Origin: Clostridium manihotivorum
Lineage (GTDB): Bacteria; Bacillota; Clostridia; Clostridiales; Clostridiaceae
Assembly: GCF_004015185.1 (NCBI RefSeq)
Contig: NZ_CP025746.1
Coordinates: forward strand, 930,001 to 994,000
Length of the DNA: 64,000 bases
Direction of reading: 5' to 3'
Positions 7,566 through 15,484 of this stretch are shown piece after piece. Each line of letters opens with the position of its first letter. Within the stretch, counting starts at the first letter, position 1. The notes under the pieces were generated by a model, which saw only the letters and a list, made by a program, of their open reading frames with translations, had not been told where the DNA came from and ran no database searches. A program made the position numbers and the translations under genes.

Positions 7566-9299
7566 ATGGCTAAAAAGATTAAGAAAATTCAAATCGCAAG
7601 ACATATAGTACAATTGATAATGTTTATACTTTTACCTGGTCTTTATACCTTGACTTTCAGTGAGGTTAAAAATGTATATAAGATGATAGCCAGTGGAAAC
7701 TTTCATTTTATTAGAGCTATTCCTGCTCTAAGTGAATTTATTATAGTAATGCTTCTTACAGTTCTTATGGGAAGATTCTTTTGCGGTTGGTTTTGTGCCT
7801 TCGGAACCTACAACGATTGGATTCATTTAATATCAAAACATGTTTTTAAGATAAAGTTTAAGGTCAATGAAAGAGTAGATTCGGTACTAAAGTATGTAAA
7901 GTATGTTATCTTACTAATGCTGTTAATAGTCACATGTACACTAGGAAGCAATATACTAGAAGGAACAAGTCCTTGGGATGCTTTTGCACAGATAACTGAT
8001 TTCAAAACTGTTATGACTACTTTGACCATTGGGCTTATTTTGCTAGTGTTGATAACAATAGGAGCATTATTTGTAGAAAGATTTTTCTGTAGATATCTAT
8101 GTCCTTTAGGAGCAGTATTCTCTATAGTTTCAAAAATAAGCATTTTAAAGATAAACAAGCCTACTGAGAAATGTGGAAAATGCAGAGCTTGCACTAGCGT
8201 ATGTTCTATGGGAATACCTCTATATAAGAAGGAAAGTGTTAAAGGCGGAGAGTGTATAGAATGCTTAAAATGTATAGAAATATGTCCAAGAAAGAATACA
8301 ACAGTAAACATAGCAGGCGAAGACTTAAATCCAGCTTTAGCTAGTTCTGTAGCAATAGCTACCTTTGCAGGAGTTTATGGTATAACCAATCTTACAAGTG
8401 CAGTTTTAACTAAGGCTGGCATATCATCTGCTAGCAGTATAACTAGTGGAACAAATGCAAATTCTACAAAGTATAAGGATGGAACTTATACTGGTAGTGG
8501 TACAGGCTTTAGAGGAGGCACTACAACAGTTTCCGTAACAATAAAAAATGGACAGATAACTAATATAGAAACTGTTTCCTCAGAAGATACTCCAAATTTC
8601 TATAATAGAGCTTCAGGTACTGTTATAAACAACATAATATCTTCTCAGTCAACTAGTGTTGATACTGTTTCAGGGGCAACCTTCTCAAGCAATGGTATAA
8701 TAAGTGCTGTTCAAGATGCTTTAAATAAAGCACAGGGAACTTCAAGTTCTTCAAATGAAGACAGCCAGAGCAGCAGTGATGAAAATTCGGTTAACCAGGA
8801 CTCAAACGGTACATCTGCTTTATCGGATAGCAATTCTAATTCTAACAATCAAAGTGCTGCTGGTACAAAGGAAGACTCACAAAACAGTGATTCAAAAAAC
8901 AACACTGCTGAAGATGAAAACTCTCAAGCTACACAAAATAGTCAAACAAATAATGGCACAACTAATAGTTCAAGTAACAATTCAAGTAAATCTAATAATG
9001 GAAGTGCTTCATCAAGTACAACTTCAGTTAAATATAAAGATGGTACTTATACAGGAACTGGAACAGGGTTTAGAAGAGGGACAACTGAAATGTCTGTTAC
9101 TATAAAAGATGGAAAGATAGCTAAAGTAGAAACTGTATCTTCTCAAGATACACCTAACTACTACAATTATGCAGAAAGTACTATAACAAGTGAAATAGTT
9201 TTAGCACAAGCAACAAATGTTGATACAGTTTCAGGAGCAACCTTCAGTAGTAGAGGAATTATTGAAGCAGTTCAGAATGCATTAAGCAAGGCAAAATAA
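7566..9299 (+). CDS. 4Fe-4S membrane protein with two FMN-binding domains
   Basis: 577 residues. Residues about 1-200 form a NosR/RnfD-like membrane part with FFCGWFCAFG and FFCRYLCPLGA motifs. Two 4Fe-4S clusters follow (CGKCRACTSVC...C and CIECLKCIEICPR, about 200-240), then a last membrane segment near 260. Outside the membrane are two FMN-binding domains (PF04205 type, about 298-385 and 490-577), each with DTVSGATFSS, whose threonine is the flavinylation site. A Ser/Asn/Gln-rich linker of about 100 residues joins them. Such proteins pass electrons across the membrane to covalently bound flavins. The two FMN domains are near-duplicates. The electron donor and acceptor are not evident here. 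Confidence 0.85.
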   Translation: MAKKIKKIQIARHIVQLIMFILLPGLYTLTFSEVKNVYKMIASGNFHFIRAIPALSEFIIVMLLTVLMGRFFCGWFCAFGTYNDWIHLISKHVFKIKFKVNERVDSVLKYVKYVILLMLLIVTCTLGSNILEGTSPWDAFAQITDFKTVMTTLTIGLILLVLITIGALFVERFFCRYLCPLGAVFSIVSKISILKINKPTEKCGKCRACTSVCSMGIPLYKKESVKGGECIECLKCIEICPRKNTTVNIAGEDLNPALASSVAIATFAGVYGITNLTSAVLTKAGISSASSITSGTNANSTKYKDGTYTGSGTGFRGGTTTVSVTIKNGQITNIETVSSEDTPNFYNRASGTVINNIISSQSTSVDTVSGATFSSNGIISAVQDALNKAQGTSSSSNEDSQSSSDENSVNQDSNGTSALSDSNSNSNNQSAAGTKEDSQNSDSKNNTAEDENSQATQNSQTNNGTTNSSSNNSSKSNNGSASSSTTSVKYKDGTYTGTGTGFRRGTTEMSVTIKDGKIAKVETVSSQDTPNYYNYAESTITSEIVLAQATNVDTVSGATFSSRGIIEAVQNALSKAK

Positions 9300-9385
9300 T
9301 ATTAAATTCAAACCACTATATTTTTATAGCAGATACCCCTTACTAGGAAATCTTCACATACCTTTAAAAAAGGAAGCTATGCAAA

Positions 9386-9432
9386 AAAGAGGCTGCTGCA
9401 TTAACTACTTAATGCAGTAGCCTCTTTAATTT
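9386..9432 (+). terminator. Terminator after the FMN-binding protein gene
   Basis: Long stem AAAGAGGCTRCTGCATTAA with its near-perfect complement TTAATGCAGTAGCCTCTTT, followed by AATTTTA. Usable in both directions. Confidence 0.75.
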
Positions 9433-9454
9433 TAGACTATGCTTAATGATATTG

Positions 9455-9575
9455 TTGAAATTAAGTGGTCATGAAGGAGATGCTATATGACAAAATCATA
9501 TTAATTCTTTGCGCAAGCTCATCAAAGCATTGGATGACTGACCACTTAATTTCAAAACAGTACTTTAACAGAACC
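9455..9575. repeat. Palindromic repeat family C, copy C1
   Basis: A perfect 17-bp inverted repeat (TTGAAATTAAGTGGTCA at 9455-9471, complement at 9539-9555) encloses the family core ATTCTTTGCGCAAGCTCATC. The right flank CAGTACTTTAACAGA is shared with other copies (23.8, 28.2, 48.2 kb). No ORF. Confidence 0.7.
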
Positions 9576-9579
9576 GATT

Positions 9580-10140
9580 TTATACAGAGTTTGTTCTTTT
9601 AAAACAGCTATCTATGTGGTCATCAATTATTCCTACAGCTTGTAGGTAGGAATACACTATTGTTGTGCCTAAGAATTTAAAGCCTCTCTTTTTTAGGTCT
9701 TTACTTATCTTATCAGAAAGCTCAGTGCTGGCAGGTGCTTCTGATAGGTCTTTCCAGTTATTTATTATCTGCTTATTGTCAACAAAGCTCCATATGTAGT
9801 TATCAAAACTTCCGTACTCATCTTGAAGTTTTAAGAATTCTTTAGCGTTTCCTATAGAAGCATCGATTTTTCTTCTATTTCTCACTATTCCAGGGTTAGC
9901 TAATAAAGCTTTTATTTTTTCTTCATCATATTGAGAAATTTTAATTGGATCAAAGTTGTCGTAAGCTTCTCTGTAATTTTCTCTTTTTCTAAGTATAGTA
10001 ATCCAACTTAAACCTGCCTGAGCGGATTCAAGCACTAAGAATTCGAAATGTTTTCTATCATCATGAACTGGAACCCCCCACTCTTCATCATGATATTTTA
10101 CATATAGTTCATAGTTTCCACACCAAGGACATCTATTCAT
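9580..10140 (-). CDS. tag: DNA-3-methyladenine glycosylase I
   Basis: 186 residues, the usual length for Tag. It removes 3-methyladenine from alkylated DNA as the first step of base excision repair. The N-terminus RCPWCGNYELYVKYHDEEWGVPV carries the zinc cysteine and histidine, and the C-terminus DDHIDSCFKR supplies the other histidine and cysteine. ESAQAGLSW is the base-pocket segment. Cytosolic. The start is supported by GGGAGTG upstream of ATG. A single gene flanked by repeats on both sides. Confidence 0.93.
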   Translation of the reverse strand: MNRCPWCGNYELYVKYHDEEWGVPVHDDRKHFEFLVLESAQAGLSWITILRKRENYREAYDNFDPIKISQYDEEKIKALLANPGIVRNRRKIDASIGNAKEFLKLQDEYGSFDNYIWSFVDNKQIINNWKDLSEAPASTELSDKISKDLKKRGFKFLGTTIVYSYLQAVGIIDDHIDSCFKRTNSV

Positions 10141-10173
10141 ATAAACACTCCCTATAATTTATTAAATACCATA

Positions 10174-10371
10174 GATATACCACTTTGTATAGGGTTCTAT
10201 TACGAAAACTTAAGTTATGAATGTTCGAAAATCATGGCTTTTGAGGATTTTTGCGGCATGTATAACTTGATAGTTGAAGTTGGAACTCTATAATAAAATT
10301 TATATTTGCAAGTTCTCATCTCAGAATTCAGAGTAGTTTTCAAAATAGATTTAGAATCCAAGTGGTACATC
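10174..10371. repeat. Family B palindrome (B2), interrupted by a family A element
   Basis: The left end GATATACCACTTTG (10174-10187) and right part TAATAAAATTTATATTTGC to GTGGTACATC (10293-10371) together align along their whole length with the intact family B copy at 25381-25474. The 105 bp between them are a complete family A copy. This is a nested insertion. Confidence 0.8.
10188..10292. mobile_element. MITE-like family A element, copy A2, inserted in B2
   Basis: TATAGGGTTCTATT to GTTGGAACTCTATA, ends imperfectly inverted, 105 bp. Central part: AAAATC...GGATTTTT hairpin. It splits a family B copy at a TA dinucleotide, and TA is found at both junctions, as expected for TA target duplication. 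It has no coding capacity. Confidence 0.8.
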
Positions 10372-10460
10372 TTTATTATTGTATCATATTTATTCTTTTA
10401 CTAACTAATGATATAATCTGATGTGAAAATTAAGCCTTAAGATATTTGGAGGATTTCAAA

Positions 10461-11273
10461 TTGGAAGAGAATTTTAATACAATAGATGAAGAAAAAAAGG
10501 TAGTTATAGATAGTAACGAAGAGATATGGAACAAAGAAACCTATGATGCTTGGGTAAATAGATTTGGTACACCAGAAGAAGCTGCAGCTAGGATAAAGAA
10601 GAATCCAGAAGCAGTTCTTTCAATATTATATAGTAAGCTCGGAGATGTAAAAGGCAAGAGAATAATGAATCTTATGGGTTCTAATGGTAACAAAGCTGTA
10701 GCGTTGGCATTGCTTGGAGCAGAAGTGACAGTAGTTGATTTTTCAGAAGGAAATAAGAACTATGCCTTGGAGCTTGCAAAAGCAGCTGATGTTAAAATTG
10801 ATTACATAGTATCAGATGTATTGAAGCTGCCGAAGGAGAAAGTAAGGGGAGACTATGATATAGTATTTGCTGAGATGGGTATAATACATTACTTCACAGA
10901 CTTAGCTCCCTTCATGAAGCTTATGTATGAACTTCTTTCTAACAAAGGTATTGCTTTATTAAGAGATTTTCACCCTGTTTCAACCAAACTTATAAGCTCT
11001 AGAGGTTCAACTGCAAAAGTGAGAAAGCATAAGGTAACAGGAGATTATTTTGATACTTCTCTTGAAGAAAAAGATGTTTCATACTTTAAGTATTCAGAAG
11101 ATGATGTACCTAAGAAGGTATTTCTAAGAAAATGGACTCTAGGAGAGGTAGTTACCAGTGTTGCAAATTCAGGACTGGTTATAAAGAGCCTAGATGAAGA
11201 ACCTAACTTATCCTCAGAGGTTTTTGACAAGGGTATTCCTAAAACCTTCACAGTGATGGCTGAAAAATTGTAG
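10461..11273 (+). CDS. SAM-dependent methyltransferase
   Basis: About 270 residues, class I methyltransferase fold. Motif I region: KRIMNLMGSNGNKAVALALLGAEVTVVDFSEG is modified from the usual GxGxG, reading GSNGNKA. The acidic ribose-binding residue is in VVDFSEGN, and the post-II segment is DIVFAEMGIIHYF. The start is taken as TTG 8 bp after GGAGG; the longer frame would begin inside the RBS. The substrate is unknown; relatives are annotated as generic class I methyltransferases. A REP-like repeat directly follows the stop codon. Confidence 0.75.
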   Translation: MEENFNTIDEEKKVVIDSNEEIWNKETYDAWVNRFGTPEEAAARIKKNPEAVLSILYSKLGDVKGKRIMNLMGSNGNKAVALALLGAEVTVVDFSEGNKNYALELAKAADVKIDYIVSDVLKLPKEKVRGDYDIVFAEMGIIHYFTDLAPFMKLMYELLSNKGIALLRDFHPVSTKLISSRGSTAKVRKHKVTGDYFDTSLEEKDVSYFKYSEDDVPKKVFLRKWTLGEVVTSVANSGLVIKSLDEEPNLSSEVFDKGIPKTFTVMAEKL

Positions 11274-11325
11274 TGGACGAGGGACACGGGGACGGAGCTT
11301 TTGTCCCAGCGAGCTTTTGGCCCAG
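11273..11325. repeat. REP-like GGGACGGAGCTTTTGTCCC repeat, copy E1
   Basis: GGGACACGGGGACGGAGC followed by TTTTGTCCCAG, then a second partial GAGCTTTTGGCCCAG. It starts at the stop codon of the methyltransferase gene. The same module follows metQ at 18103. The GGGAC...GTCCC hairpin is like the REP sequences associated with RAYT transposases in Firmicutes. It is GC-rich against an AT-rich background. Confidence 0.6.
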
Positions 11326-11508
11326 TAGTAGTCATAAATTTTGGAAAGCTAAATAACTTATATAATCCACAAGATTCATAAGGTAGATAATTTTTCACTT
11401 TAAATTATAGTTTAATAGGGTAAGTACAATCACTTCGTAATAAAGATTATATTTGTATAATAGGTAATACTGATAATATAAAAAACAATTATGGTAGGTG
11501 TGAGGGTT

Positions 11509-12120
11509 ATGATAGATTTAGTTGTAGTAAGGCATGGGCAATCTGGGGCTGATTTAGAGAACAAACATGAGGGAAGAGCAGATTTTCAGTTAACAACCTT
11601 AGGAGTACAGCAAGCAGAGAAGGCTGCAAAATGGTTGAAAGATAAAATTACTTTTGATTACATATTTAGTAGTCCACTAAAAAGAGCTTCAGTAACTGCT
11701 GAAATAATTGCCCAGAGATTTAATATAAAAGTTCTTTATGATGATTTGCTTATGGAATATAACAATGGAGTTTTGGCTGGATTAGATAGAGAAGATGCTG
11801 AAAGATTATATCCTCTGCCTAAGGGCGGAAGAAAGTACTATGATAGAATAGAAGCTGGAGAGTCAGCTATAGAGCTTAGAGCAAGAGCAGAAGAGTTTTT
11901 AGCTAGATTAATAGATGCTTTATCAGAAACACAAGAGGATAAAAGAGTTCTTATAGTAGCTCATGGAGGAATAATAAATATGCTGTTTAATAGCTTTTTA
12001 AATCTTCCTATAAGCAGTAACGTGATAGTTAATACTGGAGATACTGGTATCCATTTTTGGAGAATAAGAGGAAAGGAAAGAATAATCCTAAAATCTAATA
12101 TTCAAGAACACTTATTGTAG
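11509..12120 (+). CDS. Histidine phosphatase family protein (phosphoglycerate mutase-like)
   Basis: 203 residues. The RHG signature (VVVRHGQSGADLENKHEGRADFQLT) holds the phospho-acceptor histidine. FSSPLKRASVTAEII gives the second arginine, and VLIVAHGGIINML the second histidine. Cytosolic phosphatase; substrates in this family range from phosphoglycerate to cobalamin precursors and sugar phosphates, and cannot be decided here. The start was moved 18 bp inward to the ATG behind GGTGTGAGGG. Confidence 0.85.
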   Translation: MIDLVVVRHGQSGADLENKHEGRADFQLTTLGVQQAEKAAKWLKDKITFDYIFSSPLKRASVTAEIIAQRFNIKVLYDDLLMEYNNGVLAGLDREDAERLYPLPKGGRKYYDRIEAGESAIELRARAEEFLARLIDALSETQEDKRVLIVAHGGIINMLFNSFLNLPISSNVIVNTGDTGIHFWRIRGKERIILKSNIQEHLL

Positions 12121-12167
12121 CTAAAAGATAAACGCTATAACTTAAAATTGATAGTGTGAAAATTATA

Positions 12168-12258
12168 AAAGATGAATGACTAAATTAATGAGTTTTAAGA
12201 AATCGAGGGGTCAGCTCTGTTTTTAAAATTACTCAATGGCTTTAGTCAATTCATCTTT
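12168..12258. repeat. Long hairpin between convergent genes, family D
   Basis: Arms AAAGATGAATGACTAAA and TTTAGTCAATTCATCTTT continue imperfectly for about 30 bp, with a 30-bp centre containing GAGGGGTCAGCTCTG. No T-tract. It may be a MITE remnant or serve as a bidirectional terminator for the two converging genes. Single copy in the window. Confidence 0.55.
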
Positions 12259-12266
12259 ATTTAGCA

Positions 12267-13463
12267 TTAAACTTCTTTATTTCTCTGGAAATCCTCTTTT
12301 ATTGCCTTTAAGCTATCTTTATCTGTAAATAAGGCAAGGGCAGTGATAGCTAAAGCCTTTGAACCTATTATAAGAGCATCATCTCCAGCTTTCGAAGCAG
12401 CGGCTACTCTAAAATCTGTAGTATGTCCTACTAGACTTTCTGGTCCGATTTTTACATGAGGATGGATGGTTGGAACTACCTGACTTATGTTGCCTACATC
12501 AGTGGAACCAAAGCCTTTAGGTTGTTCAGGTGATATTTCAAGTCCTAGTAAAGAAGATTTTTCAATAAATAAATTATCAAAGGTTTTATTTAACAATATA
12601 TTGTCAACTTTATTTTGGAAGGCAATTATGTTAACCTTAGCACCGGTGGATAAAGCAGCTCCTTGGGCTATATTTTTAATCTTTTCGCTGATTTCATCGC
12701 AGGTCTTTCTTGTTTCTGCTCTTATAAAGAATCTAGCCTTAGCATATTCAGGGATAATGTTAGGGGCATCCCCGCCGTGCGTTATTATTCCATGGATACG
12801 AACATCTGGAGTAACATGTTGTCTTAATGCGTTTATTCCATTGAAGAGAGCTATTACCGCATCTAGAGCATTTATTCCTTCATGAGGAGACGCAGCAGCA
12901 TGAGCAGGTTTTCCTATAAATTCGAAGTCTAATGGATCCACTGCAAGAGAAGGACCTGTAGCAAAGTTATTATTACCTGGATGTATTATTAAACTAGCAT
13001 CTACATCCTCAAGTAAATTATGCTTTACAAAGCTGCCCTTAGCACTTCCATTTTCTCCACCTTCCTCAGCAGGAGTTCCAAGAACTCTAATTTCTCCACC
13101 TATTTCATCTAAAACTTTTGATAGTGCTATGGCAGAAGCTGTACTTAGAGTACCTATTATGTTGTGACCGCAGGCATGACCCAGGCCAGGAAGAGCATCA
13201 TACTCTGCCAAAAATGCAATTGTTGGACCACTTTTTGTTCCTTTCTTTCTTGCTATAAAGGCAGTTTCATGTCCTGCAACTCCATTTTCTACTTCAAAGC
13301 CTTCTTTAGCCAAGGTATCCGAAAGTAAGGCTGATGCAAAGAATTCCTTGTTTCCTAGTTCTGGTTTACTATGGATGCTATGACTTATTTCTATATATCT
13401 GTCTTTACTTTTATCTATTTCCTCTATAACTTTTAATTCTAAATAATTCAATGTATTACTCAA
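12267..13463 (-). CDS. M20-family metal-dependent amidohydrolase
   Basis: 398 residues. M20 zinc peptidase fold: metal ligands in YDALPGLGHACGHN (about 90-103) and the catalytic glutamates in GTPAEEGGENGS, with a dimerisation domain (about 180-290) holding GKPAHAAASPHEGINALDA. Closest in style to the p-aminobenzoyl-glutamate hydrolase/AbgB and PM20D2 dipeptidase group. It cleaves N-acyl or peptide bonds of small molecules in the cytosol; the exact substrate is open. TTG start 8 bp after GGGGG. It runs in the same direction as ybaK and the SAM riboswitch upstream. Confidence 0.8.
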   Translation of the reverse strand: MSNTLNYLELKVIEEIDKSKDRYIEISHSIHSKPELGNKEFFASALLSDTLAKEGFEVENGVAGHETAFIARKKGTKSGPTIAFLAEYDALPGLGHACGHNIIGTLSTASAIALSKVLDEIGGEIRVLGTPAEEGGENGSAKGSFVKHNLLEDVDASLIIHPGNNNFATGPSLAVDPLDFEFIGKPAHAAASPHEGINALDAVIALFNGINALRQHVTPDVRIHGIITHGGDAPNIIPEYAKARFFIRAETRKTCDEISEKIKNIAQGAALSTGAKVNIIAFQNKVDNILLNKTFDNLFIEKSSLLGLEISPEQPKGFGSTDVGNISQVVPTIHPHVKIGPESLVGHTTDFRVAAASKAGDDALIIGSKALAITALALFTDKDSLKAIKEDFQRNKEV

Positions 13464-13617
13464 TTAATTGGCCCCCTTTATATATATGTCTTACATTCTT
13501 TATATTTATATATATGAACATGCTGCTTTATAATCAAAAATCTCTTTTCAATTCTTCTCTTAAGAAGCATAATGGTTTAAAAGAACTCAGATTTAATGGT
13601 TATATCTTCGATAGGTT

Positions 13618-14079
13618 TTATAACTGACATATGTCAACCCATTGAGCCTTAGTAAGGTTCTCTATATCATTTGGAGTGATTTTCAATGCAGTAATTTGAG
13701 AACCAGCAGCAGGGTATACATGTTCAAAATTCTTTATTGAAACGTCTAAGTATACTTCCAAGTTATTCTTTAATCCAAAAGGACATACACCCCCGACTGG
13801 ATGTCCTGTTATATCTAGCACTTCATCATGACTTAGCATTTTAGCCTTTAGCTTGAAATGCTCTTTATATTTTTTATTGTCTATCTTGGCATCTCCTCTT
13901 GTAACCACAAGGATTTCCCTGTCCTTAAGTTTAAAGGCTAAAGTTTTAGCTATATACTGAGGTGCTATACCTAGAGTTTGTGATGCAAGCTCTACAGTAG
14001 CTCCACTAGCTTTTAGTTCAAATACAGGATCCTCTAAGCCTTTTTCTAAAAAATAATTTCGTACACTTTCAACACTCAT
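13618..14079 (-). CDS. YbaK/ProX-type aminoacyl-tRNA deacylase
   Basis: 153 residues, the single-domain length of the YbaK/EbsC family. These enzymes hydrolyse mischarged tRNAs such as Cys- or Ala-tRNAPro in trans. Seen: AKTLAFKLKDREILVVTRGDAKIDNKK with the conserved lysine, and GHPVGGVCPFGL, the family GxxxGGxxPxG segment. GAGGTG precedes the ATG. It is the first gene downstream of the minus-strand SAM riboswitch, 256 bp beyond its terminator. Confidence 0.85.
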   Translation of the reverse strand: MSVESVRNYFLEKGLEDPVFELKASGATVELASQTLGIAPQYIAKTLAFKLKDREILVVTRGDAKIDNKKYKEHFKLKAKMLSHDEVLDITGHPVGGVCPFGLKNNLEVYLDVSIKNFEHVYPAAGSQITALKITPNDIENLTKAQWVDICQL

Positions 14080-14334
14080 TTTTACACCTCATTTTCAAGT
14101 TTTTAAGTATTACAACTTTATTCTTTGTGCATCTGCCTTTTCTGAAGGGATGTGAAGAAATTCTGGCAGGCTACATAATTTCTCTTATTTATTCTTTATA
14201 CTATACTCATATTTCAGCTGCCTACACATACTTATACATAGGATCTATATAGAATATAATTTCCTACTAAAAAGACAAGCTTTTTCAGTATACTTTGTAA
14301 GAACCTTAGATTTCGTACAAGCTACCTAAGAAAT

Positions 14335-14368
14335 AAAAAAATCTCCTTCCGTGAATGGAAGAAGATTT
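14335..14368 (-). terminator. Terminator of the minus-strand SAM riboswitch
   Basis: On the minus strand, ATCTTCTTCCATTCACGG pairs across AAGGAGAT and is followed by TTTTTT. It lies about 35 bp downstream of the aptamer, the expected place for an expression-platform terminator. Confidence 0.75.
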
Positions 14369-14403
14369 AAAATGCAGCTCAATAAAAGCTTATATTTCAA
14401 AAC

Positions 14404-14530
14404 ATTATCTTCCCTCATCTATCAGAAGTTTAACTTCTGTTGGAATTAGCACCGTGCATGCAAATGAAACATGTTGGTTGCTGAGGCATCTTAGGGCCAT
14501 TCCCTCCGCCTCTCTTGATAAGGATCTTTA
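14404..14530 (-). promoter_or_regulatory. SAM-I (S-box) riboswitch, minus strand
   Basis: Reading the minus strand: CTTATCAAGAGAGGCGGAGG, then GGAATGGCC, CAGCAACC and GGTGCTAATTCC, the conserved S-box blocks in order. An intrinsic terminator follows. The downstream genes on this strand are ybaK and the M20 hydrolase, neither a standard methionine gene. Either these are S-adenosylmethionine-controlled or the riboswitch has lost its original gene. Confidence 0.9.
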
Positions 14531-14739
14531 ATAACGAACATTAAAATCTATTTTTACTGTCTAGATTAGTGTAAAATCTTTTACTGTGATTCCAAATTTA
14601 TCATGATAACCTTGATTAAATAGAATTATAAACATAATTATTTTATATGTCAATATATTTAATTAAACATATTTGATTGCTATGAAAAATATACTTTTTG
14701 GCATTTACTTTAATTTATTTGCATATAAATGCTTATAAA

Positions 14740-14834
14740 GATATACCATTTCGAGCCGAAATATATTTTCAAAACTCCTGTGAATTCTTAGAGGAGAATT
14801 TGAAAATATAAATTCAAATATGAAATGATGCATC
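14740..14834. repeat. Family B palindrome, copy B3
   Basis: GATATACCATTTCG to CGAAATGATGCATC-like ends, with the interior TTTTCAAAACTCC...GGAGAATTTGAAAAT forming the inner stem. About 95 bp. Abuts family A copy A3 without spacing. Confidence 0.65.
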
Positions 14835-14939
14835 TATAGGGTTCCATTACGAAAACTTAAGTTATGCATGTTCGAAAATCGCGGGTTCTGGGGATTTTTG
14901 CGGCATGCATAACTTAATAGTTGAAGTTGGAACCCTATA
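14835..14939. mobile_element. MITE-like family A element, copy A3 (best-preserved)
   Basis: TATAGGGTTCCA to TGGAACCCTATA. The inner ends CTTAAGTTATGCATG and CATGCATAACTTAA are exactly complementary over ACTTAA/TTATGCATG. The loop region AAAATCGCGGGTTCTGGGGATTTTT forms its own hairpin. 105 bp, no ORF. Confidence 0.75.
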
Positions 14940-15041
14940 TAGGGAACCTTTATGAAAACTTAATTTATAGTTGTTATAAAATCCAGGATTCTGGGGATTT
15001 TGTGGCATTTATAAATTAATAGTTGAAGTTGGTTCCATATA
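14938..15041. mobile_element. MITE-like family A element, copy A4
   Basis: TATAGGGAACCTTTATG to GTTGGTTCCATATA, sharing its first TA with the end of A3. Head-to-tail duplication of the element, as also at 35.0-35.2 kb. Confidence 0.7.
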
Positions 15042-15193
15042 TACCAGTTCATATTTAAATGTATAAGTCTATAAAGATACCAGTAATATTTAAAATGATT
15101 TCTAGTATTTTTTAAAGCTATAGAACCTGGATGTCTATATAGATAGTGATGTTTATAAAAATAATGTCACCAAATAAAAATGAAAAATCACTG

Positions 15194-15222
15194 TTGACAA
15201 ATAAAAAAACAGTAACTATAAT
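15194..15222 (+). promoter_or_regulatory. Sigma-A promoter of the metNIQ leader
   Basis: TTGACA (15194-15199), 17-bp spacer, TATAAT (15217-15222): a consensus promoter 30 bp upstream of the SAM riboswitch. Confidence 0.85.
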
Positions 15223-15252
15223 GAATTTCAAGCAGAAGTTGTAAAAAATAAT

Positions 15253-15374
15253 AACGATCCTTATCTAGAGAAACTGAGGGACTGGCCCGATGAAGTTTCA
15301 GCAACCGGCGTGTGTTCATTTGCTCGCAAGGTGCTAATTCCTGCAGACTAAGGTCTGGAAGATGAGGAAAGACG
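15253..15374 (+). promoter_or_regulatory. SAM-I (S-box) riboswitch upstream of metNIQ
   Basis: The order CTTATCTAGAGAAACTGAGG, GACTGGCCCGATGAAG, CAGCAACCGG, AAGGTGCTAATTCCTGC and GATGAGGAAAG matches the S-box consensus. With S-adenosylmethionine bound, the terminator at 15410-15450 should form and stop transcription of the methionine importer. Confidence 0.95.
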
Positions 15375-15409
15375 ATACTTGTAATTTACCCGTTTATGGG
15401 TTTTTATCG

Positions 15410-15450
15410 AGTCCTCTTTCCTTATTGGAAAGAGGACTTTTTGATTTTTA
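15410..15450 (+). terminator. Riboswitch-controlled terminator of metNIQ
   Basis: AGTCCTCTTTCC / GGAAAGAGGACT, 5-nt loop, then TTTTTGATTTTT. It lies between the SAM aptamer and metN. An upstream frame that would extend metN to 15362 runs straight through it and is therefore not translated as such. Confidence 0.9.
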
Positions 15451-15484
15451 TTTCAAATCTTACTGTTTAAAGGGGGCGATTAAG

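Noticed and set aside
8755..9105. A 116-codon frame overlapping the FMN-protein linker
   Set aside because: It is a shifted reading of the Ser/Asn/Gln-rich linker, with no RBS and a biased repetitive composition.
14740..15041. Family A and B palindromes as ordinary terminators or riboswitches
   Set aside because: They lack T-tracts, occur in many contexts and both orientations relative to genes, and one is inserted inside another, which fits mobile repeats.
15362..15484. An in-frame upstream extension of metN starting at ATG 15362
   Set aside because: It begins inside the SAM aptamer and reads through the riboswitch terminator. The MetN family starts at the residue encoded at 15485.
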